Shown one piece after another: positions 48,494-58,140 of a stretch of DNA of 64,000 nucleotides (positions are counted from its first letter, which is position 1; each line of letters starts with the position of its first letter). The notes beneath the pieces were generated by a model. It did not search any database and was not told where the DNA came from. It saw only the letters and a program-made list of their open reading frames with translations. The stretch lies in assembly GCA_963989385.1 (NCBI GenBank), contig OZ022499.1, positions 35,022,993 to 35,086,992 on the forward strand, written 5' to 3'. The position numbers were made by a program, and so were the translations under genes. Origin of the DNA: Ctena decussata (Eukaryota; Mollusca; Bivalvia; Lucinida; Lucinidae).

Positions 48494-49679
48494 AACGCCG
48501 AATCAGCATTGATCCAACGTTGATTCAACGTCGTGACATTGAATCAAAGCCCGCTCAAGGCCGCTGTGCGTTCAGTTGGCAGATATATATACAGCTGAGC
48601 TAACATTTGGCAAATGCTGATGAAAGACGGTTTATAGTTATGTTCATTTGAGAAAAAACTACATCAAGTATCAAACGGTTTTCCAAGAGCATCCTAAACG
48701 GAACCCAACGTTTCCCCGCTTCCGAAGAGACACATTAATTAATATAGATTTAAGTATTCAGCAACAATAATCTCATTTTATAAACTTATTTGACTTTTAT
48801 CAATTCGAATTAGTTGTCCAATATAGGACAAAGTAATTCTTTTATTAATTCCAATTACATAGTTGTCCAATATAGGACAAAGTTTAATGGTGAAATGAAG
48901 CAATAAATATCTACTGGTCAGGCTTGAGTAGCCGAAACCTCGAAGATGGCCCATGTTCCTTCTTTCGAATGTGTTCTGTGCTCTTGAATGAACTCTTTTA
49001 GATTTCTATTTTACTTCAGTGACACTGGTGTCGTGCCGTGCGGCGACCGTAAAACGTCTCCCCTTAGGTCATCTATAGTGCAGATTATATATAATTTTTC
49101 CTTTGAGGTCAAGAAAATATTCTGAGAAATCAGAAAATATTGATTGGTTTAGATTTATAGTCTAGATTATTGCTTTTTTTCCTTTTAGATCTTTTATGGT
49201 ATAAATCCGTCTTTGAATTTACTGCCTTATCAAAATTAAGAAATTACATTATGCTTTCTCTGGTTTTCGTAACCAAATCATATCGGGGTCACTGATACGG
49301 TTTGAGTAGCCGAATTCTCGAAGTATGATCCATGTACCTTTCTTTGAATGTGTGCAGTAGATTAGTATCTACTTTATCAACTGCCGACTGAATATGTATG
49401 TCAACCAAGCAGTAAATGGGTACTTTTTCAAATCAGGGAAGGACAAGGCAGCGAAAGGAGAGAGATGGGGTTCGCCTTTCATATGCTATGCCCAAGATAC
49501 ATTGACCCTAACCACCTCCCCCCCCCCCCACACACACACCCCAACCCACCGCCCCTACGGTCATTAGGCTATAGGAAACCTTTACCTTTACCCAATTTAT
49601 AGAATGGCTCCATGGGCATGGGCCATACTTCGAGTTTACGATTACTAGAGCCTCATCAATGACCCTGACATGACCCATA
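48494..49679. other. Spacer between LINE 5' end and right transposon end
   Basis: Contains a 32 bp-scale direct repeat (AGTTGTCCAATATAGGACAA at about 48811 and 48853) and two diverged copies of a GAGTAGCCGAA...CTCGAAG...CATGT block (about 48927 and 49303). A C-run followed by (CA)n lies at about 49517-49543. The LINE 5' boundary is not obvious. No gene was seen. Confidence 0.5.
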
Positions 49680-50045
49680 ACTTCCGTTACTAAAGGTAAA
49701 GATCCGTATCAAACCTTATCAGTCTTCAACTTGGGACTGTGGAATGATGGGTTCAGTTACGGATAAGATACGGAATAGATACGGATGAAACACGGATTAG
49801 ATACGGATAGATGCAGATAAATGCGTTCAGTTACGGACTTTTACGGTTTACTCATCCGCGCCCGAATTTTGACCTTTTCAAAATTTGGACGCCGATCCTG
49901 CGGATCCTGCGGATATGATACAGACAGTAACGGACTCTGCGGATGCGATACGGATCCATTACGGATTAAATGGATAGATACGAATAGATATGGACGGGCC
50001 ATCCGTAGCATCCGCAGAATCCGTATATGTGTGTGTGACTGGGGC

Positions 50046-50700
50046 ATAAAGTCGTTATTTGTTGAAACTTATATACATGACCCCGAAACGTGGTAAAACG
50101 AAACAAATAAGATCACTCGACTGAATAAGTAACATTAATATCATTTATATGATTTTTTATACAATGATTTTTTTCTTTAATTTGAATTTTCCAAGACACT
50201 TTATAAGCAAGGGTTACTTTCGCGGGTACGCAAGACGATACTTTGACCCAGTAGTCTCGAGTTACAAACAAGTTCATGTATAACACACATTTCGGTGACA
50301 TAAATAAAACACACTCTCATGGTGTTGACGAGGGGGCCCACGCTATGACGGTTCACTGAAAATGGATGGATGCATTTGAATATTACTTCATTACAGGTAA
50401 ACTAATGTTTGCATTTAAATTATTAACTTCTATTTTTCATACTTTTCTCACAATGTTTACATTCAACGTCTCTACCTAAGTTTAGCCATATTAATGTTCA
50501 GAGAGGCCGAGCTATTTAAACTCTAAGACGCAATATTGTAGCACGAATGTGTGTCAAGTCTTTTGACACTTTCATTTGCGAACTTAAGAATTGTATCCGA
50601 ATTGTTCAGAAGAATACAGAATATGTAAATTCCCGCATTTATGTGCACATCTACATCAAAAAAAATTCATGCTTTTTTTAATTGATGTCCTTAGAAGAAA
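50046..50700. other. Intergenic DNA
   Basis: AT-rich sequence; no gene, repeat family or strong structure recognised by eye. Confidence 0.4.
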
Positions 50701-51610
50701 TTATGTCTCTCCCACCATGGTTTTGGAGTGAATCCCGTCGGCGTCAGCGTCGGCGTAGCTTCTTGTCTGCACTCTATCTCCTGAAGAGACGCATGGATTT
50801 TGGCCAAACTTGCACAGATACAGTATTTGGTAGGGGAGTATTTTTTTTTGGGGGGGGGGGACTGATTAGATTTTGGTGACCTTGACTTTATTTTCATGTT
50901 CAAACAATGATGAAAAATAACTTGTCTGCACCATAGCTCCTGAAGGAATCGATGCATTTTTAAAAACTGGCACCAGTATATTATTGGGAGATGGCTAAGA
51001 ATGGACCAGATTTTGGTGACCTTGGCTTTATTTTCAAGGTCACAGGAGGTCAAAGAGTGTTGAAAAATGCCTTGTCTGCACGATATCTTCTGAATGGATG
51101 GATCTAAACCAAACTTGCACAGATATATTACTGGGAGATGGCAAAGGACTGATTAGATTTTGGTGACCTTGTCCCCATTTTCAAGGTCACAGGAAGTCAA
51201 AGAATGTTGAAAAATGCCTTGTCTGCACTAATTTCCTGAATAGATGTTGCTTAGTTATATAATTGGGAAATGCAAAAGAACTGATTATATTTGAATGATG
51301 AAAAATAACTTGTCTGCACCATAGCTCCTGAAGGAATTGATGGATTTTTTAAAAACTGGCACAGGTATGTTATTGGGAGATGGCAAAGAATTGACCAGAT
51401 TTTGATGACATTGACTTTATTTTCAAGGTCACAGGAGGTCAAAGAGTGTTGAAAATGCATTGTCTGCACGAATGGATGGATGGATTTGAATCAAGCTGTC
51501 ACAGATGCATCATTGGGAGATGGAAAAAAGTGATTAAATTTTGGTGACCTTGACCCCTTTTTCAAGGTCACGGGTGACCTTGACCCTATTTCCAGGTCAA
51601 ATGGGGTTTT
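50701..51610. repeat. ~160-180 bp tandem array (TTGTCTGCAC...GATTTTGGTGACCTTGAC)
   Basis: About five imperfect units share CTTGTCTGCACNATAGCTCCTGAA, AACTTGCACAGATA, TTGGGAGATGGCAAAG and TTTTGGTGACCTTGACT, with TTTTCAAGGTCACAGGAGGT at the end. Units vary in length through deletions. Open frames across it on both strands are by-products. Confidence 0.75.
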
Positions 51611-52042
51611 AACTTGGCAGCATTTAGGAAAAATGATACTGCTGGGAAAGCGCAGGTGGGGGGGGGGGGGCATCTGTTTTTGTCAAAAGTATTTCTATTT
51701 AAGATTAGATTAGTTTTAAAAAATGATATTTGGTTGAAAATGTTCATGGTTGATATACTGACGTTCATGACCTCGAAAATGACAGCTATTATACGAAGAA
51801 GCTCAGTTTCTTCATTATGTGTACTACTTTTTTTATTTGTTGTTCTTTTTGTATTTTTGTTTCAAATGGCAATGTTTTCTTACGATTGTGGCTGGTGTTA
51901 AGCGCAAAAGCTGTAAAAACATCTCCCCATACTTCACAATAGTGCCGGTTTTCAATATCCTTCCGTATCATTGAGCCTCTTTTTGTATGTTGTATGTTTC
52001 CATGGGTAATCATTTTAGATGTTCTATTCAACATTCCAGAGC

Positions 52043-52181
52043 ATGGCAAATCATTCTGAGTCATATTGTTATGACCCAGAGGAGTATGTGAAACTCTACT
52101 ACAGGGGATCTTATCCTAATGACCTAGAGGAAGAACTCCTGGAATGGATAAAAGGGAAAATTCATGATATCTTTGCTGAAG
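52043..52181 (+). CDS. Methyltransferase B exon 1
   Basis: Starts MANHSESYCYDPEEYVKLYY and ends GCTGAAG|GTAAGA. The ATG lies in the same CCAGAGCATGGCA context as copy A. Confidence 0.9.
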
Positions 52182-55100
52182 GTAAGAATTTTCAGAATAG
52201 TAAGGCGCATGTATAACATGTCAGTGTTGCAGATCACAATTTAAAGATACCAACACTTTTCATGATTACATTTTTTTCAATGTTATCGATTACACTCACA
52301 AGTGACTGATTATGACTTACATGTATATGTAAATGTTATACATTAAGAAACAATCAAATACCCTCTAACTACTAAAAACTATTTTAAAGAATTCAAGTTA
52401 TGTATGGCATGGAATAAAAGTGTTTTATTTTAATTTCTATTCTTATTGTTGTTTACAATCTGCAATAACCACACATGTTAAGATTAAGTTTAAAGCTGGT
52501 TTATATTCAGGATGTCTAATGAGAATTTCAATAGCTGTTAAATTGAAATTGTATGCTTTTCATATGTTTAGCCTATGGTAGATATATGTATATGTTGTTA
52601 TTTGAAAGATCACACAAGACAAACAATTCTATAGTGTTTCTGGTATCATGAACTTTCTGTGAAAGAGCCTAGATTAGGCTGTATCACGCGATATCTTCGA
52701 GGCTTTAGCTTTTTAGCATATTTCTAATTTTATAAGTTTAGCAATGACTAAACGTATTTAAAATCTGTTTTGAAGGAAATTTTTCATTTTCATATTTTGT
52801 ATATTCCACTATATGTAATGCACAAGTGTCATGAAGCCAGGCAAATTTTCGGACACTCAGCAAATTAATTGTGGAACTTTCTCCACCAATGAACACAGAT
52901 TAGCCAGTTTGCCTCTGTACTGTGTTACTTGTGTCTCCATATCAAAAGCCTGCCATATTAATGTCACAAGCATATAAACTATGTTATCACTAAATGTTAA
53001 CCAGCTACATACTAGCAAGTTAGTAAAACTTCACAGCCCGCTACATTGCACGAGATGTGCATAGTTTTAGATGGTAACGAATTCTTTGTCTGATATTACC
53101 AAAAATAGGTACAACTAATAATTATGATGCTGCATTAGTTTAATATAACTCACCAAAATAGAGAAGAATAAACATGCACGGCCTTTGAGTTGCACTACCG
53201 AGTAAAACGACTTTATTTTTATCTGTTTTTCATTTAAATCTATAAACAGGTAACCTTTTGAATAATCAGCAGCTTTCAGCCATTATTTTGCATAAGTGTG
53301 AACATTAAACTGACAACGTTCAAGAATTTTTGTCCCTTTTTTTAGCTGATCGAACGTGTTTTTTTTAAGTTTTCATGATAACAATGTCCCAATTATCATC
53401 GATTTCGTAATCAGTTCTTATAATCAAAACTTTTTTGTTAAAGATTAATTTATGATTACTCAGAAAATCGTAAAAAAGTTCTATTTAATAATGACTAGAT
53501 AATTGAGCAGTGACAAAACCAACAAAGTGGTTGCGCGGACAGCGCAGACCCAGATAAGCCTGGGTAACCGCCCAGTCTGATCAGAGCCTTCGCTGTCCGC
53601 ATGGAGGTGGCTTAGGCCCTTAGCTACCCTTTAAGCACACAGCGTAGATTCTGACCAGACTGAGCGGATGTCCAGGCTAATCTGAGTCTGCGGTGGGCGC
53701 ACAACCACTTTGTTGGTTTTCTCGTGTCCAGGCTCAATTATTAAAATTTACCACAGGTCTGCATGCCATCTGATTGTATTTATGATCTCCTGCTGGCTTT
53801 TGTTTTTTAGGTTTCCCTTCAGAATGGGGTCTATTATCAAAGGGAAATTGGCTCTAAGAGTTGACCACCATTGAGGAGGGAGGCACAAAATGAAAAATGA
53901 AGAGTTGCTAGTACCTAGTTACCTTTGACGAGACGAATCTAATAGCCTATGCAAACAGTGCAAATAGTCACTCTATGTTTCCATGCAGTCATAATTTACA
54001 ATTTAGCAGGGCTTCGTAGCAGAGTCGGTAAGGGCGCCTGACGTATAAGCCAGAGGTCCTGGGTTCGATACCCGGTCCGACCATTTACTTTCATATCCAC
54101 TTCCGCTGAATCAAGAAGGGCAGTTGTCAGTAACTGGTGAAAGTAAGTGCACTTAGTACTGGTTATCCGCTTAGGAGATCTCAGCCTACCCAGGAAGAGT
54201 GTGGTTAGGTTAACTGACTGTCCCGACATGAACATAGCTGTTTACCGTGGACGTTAAACAATAACACAACAACAGTTTTACAATTTACATGACTATTCCT
54301 CAGACTCCATAGCTATTTACTATAATTGCATGCTTGAGTTATTAGAGTACCTTATTCCTAAAACAAATCCACAAAATGTGAATGTGAAGCAAGTGCATCA
54401 TTCTGTTTTATCAAGTACACGTTCGGCCGCTCTGAAATTAAGAGAGGACAAGTTATTTATAGAATTAGACTAGAGCACATGCTGAGGCTATTTTTGAGTA
54501 GAATATTCCTTCGGCACCTGGTTTAACTCTCAGTTAGTCCGCTATGCTAGAGCCAGTTTCAAATATCAAGACTTTCTTGATAGAGGGAAGCTTTTTACCT
54601 GCAAATTGTTACCAGAGGGTTATCGCAGAGCGAAGCTTGTATACACACTTGAAAGGTTCTAAGGGAGGCACCCTGACCTCGCTGATCCCTACAATATGGT
54701 TGTTTCTAACCTTTATTCCGATATGATGGCGGCCAGGGCCACAACATAGTATGACTTTCGATTTCCGGACATTTGTTTTCACTGGCTTGTCCGTCCGATA
54801 TATAGATAACACGGGTGTATTATGATAGGCAAGTGATAATTTTAAGTACTTGCGAGCACCTGATCAAATCTCTATATTAGGATGCAAGTAGCATACACAT
54901 ATAATATACACGAACTATGATAATCAGCAGACAATTTTAATACTCAAGATACCTCCATAATAGGGTTTTTACGGCAAGCCATTAATTCGTTTGTGTTCAA
55001 TGTATACAATCTGTTTTCCTCCTACAATAGCGTTATTTTAATTGATGACAAAAAAGCGAACAAATTGTCATGGAAAGTATATATAAGTGATGTTCTTTGT

Positions 55101-57163
55101 GTTGCAGGCAAGTATAAAGGCAACCGCATTTTAGATATAGGTTCTGGTCCAGTTGTATATGCTGTCATCACTGCTTCAAAGTATTTTGATGAGGTCTATG
55201 TATCTGACCTTGTAAAGGCAAATATTGAGCTTTTACAGAAATGGATGAGAGGAGAGTCGGAACATATGCAGTATCTCATGGAACAATACGTTGCAAAAGA
55301 TGGAAATAGGTATATATTGGTTGAACTTTATTATAACTAATAGCATTATTAGCCAGTTAGGCCAAACTTATTAGTTACTGCTGTATTTATATAGTATTAT
55401 AAAACAATTAAAACTATGAAACTGAATTAGACACGGTCATGAAATAATAATACGCCATTAACGCCATATTTGTAAAATAAACGTTATTCACACAAAGCGT
55501 ATCGACGAATTCTGAAATGCTATGTGTGGCATTTTAGCGTTGCATATTAACGTTACTGACGTCATTGTAGCAAATATAATTATTCCTTATTTGAGCTGCG
55601 ACATGAGAAAACCAACAAAGTGGTTGTGCGCAAAGCGCAGACTTAGATCAAACTGGGCATTTGTCCAATTTGATCAGAGTCTTTGCTTTGCGCTTGAAAG
55701 GTAGCTAAGATTCTAAATTAGCTCGATGCGGACAGCGAAGACTGTGATCAGACCGAGCGGATGCCCAGGCAGATCCGAGTCTGCGCTGGGCACACAACCA
55801 CTTTGTTTGTGTTCTCGTGTCGCGGCTGGGTCATATACGTGAGCCTTTTACTTGCTGTCTGTTTCAGCGAAACATGGCAACAGAAGAACATGGAGGTTCG
55901 GAACAAGATAAAAGGCGCATTTGTATGTGACATGCACAAAATCGATATGCTGTCAGGGACACTATTAGATGGTCTAACAGTTGACGTAGTAACGGCGTGT
56001 CTGTGTATGGGGGCGTCTAATCCGGATGGCATTGAAAGCTTCAGACAATCGCTGAAAAACTTCAGGTAGCATATCAGACATAATCGGATGAAAATAAAAG
56101 ATGGTACCATACCACGGAAAAACTCCATCAAAATTTTGTAGAAAAGAAAAAAAACAGTTGTGTTAAGCTATACACTTTTCAGGCTCTTAACCTAGTTGCT
56201 GAATATATGAACTGCGACTTCATGTCATGTTTAACACTATTTCAGTTATATATGGATGATAGGAGGGGCATAATGAAAGGCTGTGTGCAATGGAACACCG
56301 TTTACGGTTCCTCTTAACCTAACTAGTACTAAGATGACAACCAATTCATTTACAAACTGGACTTTTGATTGCATTATCTACATTTATGAACTGCGATTTC
56401 ACATCCTTTTTAACACCATTTCAGTTATATCTGAATGATAGAAAGGTGATGATGAGAGGTTGTGTGCAAAAAAAACACCGTTTACGGTTCCTCTTAACCT
56501 AGTTGACACTAAGATGACAACCAAGTCACTTACAAACTGGACGTTTTATGACATTTTTTGCATTACAAGCATGAGGTCGTTTAACCTTGCCATGGTGACA
56601 CTCCTTGTTGCAAACTTTGCTTTTTTATTTCAGTTGTCGATTTATCATTTGGAACGGTAGGGGAGGGGTTGGCGTTTGATAGGACATTTAATTAAATGGA
56701 AAACAAACATTTTTGACAGTGTCTGAACTTGGTCTACATACTTTGCAAAACATCGTTATGGCCCTTTTTAATGTCTTTTCAGTTGAGTCCTGTCGAGTAA
56801 AGAATTGGGAAATTAAAGCCTTATGATTTGACTAGATCTTTTACTCGCTGGATTGTTTATCATATACATGCACGATAATGATCAAACAACGATGTTGATT
56901 TATCTTTCTTGATATTTCTTTTCAGTAAGATCCTAAATCCAGGCGGTCATCTCATGATCGTAGACCTTATGGAGAGTACATGGTATGCTGCTCATAACAT
57001 GGTATTTCGGAGGTTAAGTGTAACAGAAGAAGACCTTAGATTTGCTTTTAAAGACTCTGGACTCAGGATTGCATATTTGGAAATAGAAAAACTAAGTCCC
57101 CTTTTGGAACAGACGACCTGCGATGCTAAGACAATGTATTCTCTTGTGGCAACGAAACTGTAA
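52043..57163 (+). CDS. NNMT/PNMT/TEMT-family small-molecule N-methyltransferase, copy B (4 exons, 258 aa)
   Basis: Exons 52043-52181, 55108-55309, 55868-56065 and 56926-57163 join to 258 aa with no stop or frameshift. Exon lengths and phases are identical to copy A, with about 42 amino-acid differences by hand count. The SAM motif ILDIGSGPVVYAV, YDPEEYVKLYY lid, FVCDMH and NPGGHLMIVDLMESTWY are kept. The residue aligned to NNMT S213 is Arg here and Ile in copy A, and exon 4 carries the most changes (about 17 of 79), so substrate pockets probably differ. Introns 2 and 3 host a foldback element and a tandem duplication. The gene is a tandem paralogue 15 kb downstream of copy A. Substrate unknown. 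Confidence 0.93.
53504..53736. mobile_element. Foldback element, copy 5
   Basis: Runs from TGAGCAGTGACAAAACCAAC to TTTTCTCGTGTCCAGGCTCA with the core CATGGAGGTGGCTTAGGCC. The tips have lost one matching pair (GCAG against CCAG). Confidence 0.78.
54008..54275 (+). mobile_element. Complete tRNA-derived SINE
   Basis: The head has an A-box region TTCGTAGCAGAGTCGGTAAG and a B-box GGGTTCGATACCC (about 54061-54073). Its acceptor ends do not pair, so it is not a working tRNA. The body includes AGAAGGGCAGTTGTCAGTAAC and GGTTAGGTTAACTGACTGTC, and the tail is (AACA)n-like. The same body, truncated, is the insert at 12118-12307. Confidence 0.8.
55108..55309 (+). CDS. Methyltransferase B exon 2 (SAM-binding)
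   Basis: Acceptor GTGTTGCAG|GCAAG and donor GGAAATAG|GTATAT. It differs from copy A exon 2 at only about 6 of 66 residues, making it the most conserved exon. Confidence 0.9.
55592..55829. mobile_element. Foldback element, copy 6, next to a splice acceptor
   Basis: Runs from TGAGCTGCGACATGAGAAAA to TCTCGTGTCGCGGCTG. It ends 38 bp before exon 3 of methyltransferase B, so it has replaced most of the normal branch-point neighbourhood. Confidence 0.78.
55868..56065 (+). CDS. Methyltransferase B exon 3
   Basis: Acceptor TGTCTGTTTCAG|CGAAACATGG; donor AACTTCAG|GTAGCA. It encodes ETWQQKN through FRQSLKNF. Confidence 0.9.
56193..56570. repeat. Tandem duplication (~190 bp x 2) in methyltransferase B intron 3
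   Basis: Two adjacent copies share TATGAACTGCGA, ATTTCAGTTATAT, CACCGTTTACGGTTCCTCTT and ACTAAGATGACAACCAA, ending TACAAACTGGAC. A related CCTGTTTACGGTTG sequence near 2813 suggests the source is a dispersed repeat. Confidence 0.75.
56926..57163 (+). CDS. Methyltransferase B exon 4 (terminal)
   Basis: Acceptor TTTCTTTTCAG|TAAGATCC; encodes SKILNPGGHLMIVDLMESTWY to VATKL and TAA. It is the most diverged exon from copy A. Confidence 0.92.
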
Positions 57164-57191
57164 AAATCATAATAGTACTATGTTGAAATTA

Positions 57192-57226
57192 TTTATGCCC
57201 CCAACTTTGAAAAAGTTGGTGGGCAT
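57192..57226. repeat. Short hairpin after methyltransferase B
   Basis: TATGCCCCCAACTTT pairs with AAAGTTGGTGGGCATA; a second TATGCCGCCGCC...GGGGGGGCATA unit follows at about 57373-57408. Both look like parts of a dispersed repeat. Confidence 0.55.
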
Positions 57227-57459
57227 ATTCTTTTCGGCTTGTCCGTCACGCTTTTCAATGCCTCCAATTACTTTAGAAGCGTGCATGCTAGGGTCTTGAA
57301 ATTTTATATGTGAATTCCTCATGAAAAAAAACTGACCCGTATTTTTTCTTTTCCGAGTGTTGCTCCTTTTTTATGCCGCCGCCATTTCTAATGGGGGGGG
57401 GGCATATAGTATCACCGATATCTGTACGTCCGTCCGTACGTCCGCACGTTCGTCCGGAT

Positions 57460-58140
57460 ATACGAGAAATGGTTTCCGTTCGTTATTTTTTGAAAACATT
57501 TGTGTATTGAATTTATATTTTATACACAAGTATATAATCATAAAATACTGGTCAAGATCGATTAAGGGTAAAATCTGTCAATTATTATGGGAGATATGGC
57601 CATTTTTGACATCATTTTGTCACAGTAAGAAAAATTGGTTTCCGTTTATTATCTTTTGAAAGGATTAGTGTATTTGTTTTATATTGTATACACAGGTGTA
57701 TAATTAAAAAATACAAGTCAAGTCTGATTTAGAGTAAAATCCATCAATTATTATGGGAGTTATGGCCCCTTTTACTTCATTCTGTACGAAAAATTGGTTT
57801 CCGTTCATTATCTTTTGAAAAGATAATTGTTTTTGATTCATAGGTATATAATCATAAAATACAGGTCAGGTTTGATTAAGGATAAAATGCGTCAATTATT
57901 ATAGGAATCATGCCTCATTATCGACTTTATTTTGTAAGAAAAATGGTTTTGGCTCGTTATCTTTTGGAAAGATTAGTGTATTGATATATATAATATACAC
58001 AGACATATAATAATAATAAACAGGTCAAGTTTATATAAGTGTAAAATCCGCCAATTACTTTGGGAATTGTGGCCCTTTTCAACTTCATTTCATGCAAAAA
58101 ATGGTACATGTATCAGTTTGTTATTTTTTGAAAATTTCTC
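57460..58140. repeat. ~155-165 bp tandem array after methyltransferase B
   Basis: The phrase AAAAATTGGTTTCCGTTCAT plus TATCTTTTGAAA recurs near 57464, 57630, 57788, 57939 and 58093. A TATACACAGGTATATAAT...AAATACAGGTCAAG block and TCAATTATTATGGGAGTTAT follow in each. Non-coding. Confidence 0.8.

Larger units (their letters stand above)
43386..50045. mobile_element. DNA transposon ends (~370 bp inverted repeats) enclosing the LINE
   Basis: The left block 43386-43755 starts GCTCCAGTCACACACACATA and is full of TACGGAT/ATCCGTA words. It is matched in inverted order by 49680-50045, ending TGTGTGTGTGACTGGGGC. Agreement runs from the tips through GGACGGGCCATCC to ACCTTTAGTTACGGAAGTTA. Inside are the LINE (about 44.2-48.5 kb) and ~2 kb of other sequence without a recognisable transposase. 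The LINE probably inserted into a non-autonomous element, or two solo ends lie by chance in opposite orientation. Confidence 0.6.
52182..55107. other. Methyltransferase B intron 1
   Basis: Contains foldback copy 5 (53504-53736), a complete tRNA-derived SINE (54008-54275) and the intron block shared with copy A (about 54300-54880). The intron ends TTTGTGTTGCAG. Confidence 0.7.

Noticed and set aside
54008..54082. Possible tRNA gene
   Set aside because: A- and B-box sequences are present, but the acceptor arms do not pair and a retroposon body with tail follows. It is a SINE.
54544..54726. 60-codon frame in methyltransferase B intron 1, partly matched in copy A
   Set aside because: The match is shared intron sequence; the copy A equivalent has stops and frameshifts, so coding is not supported.
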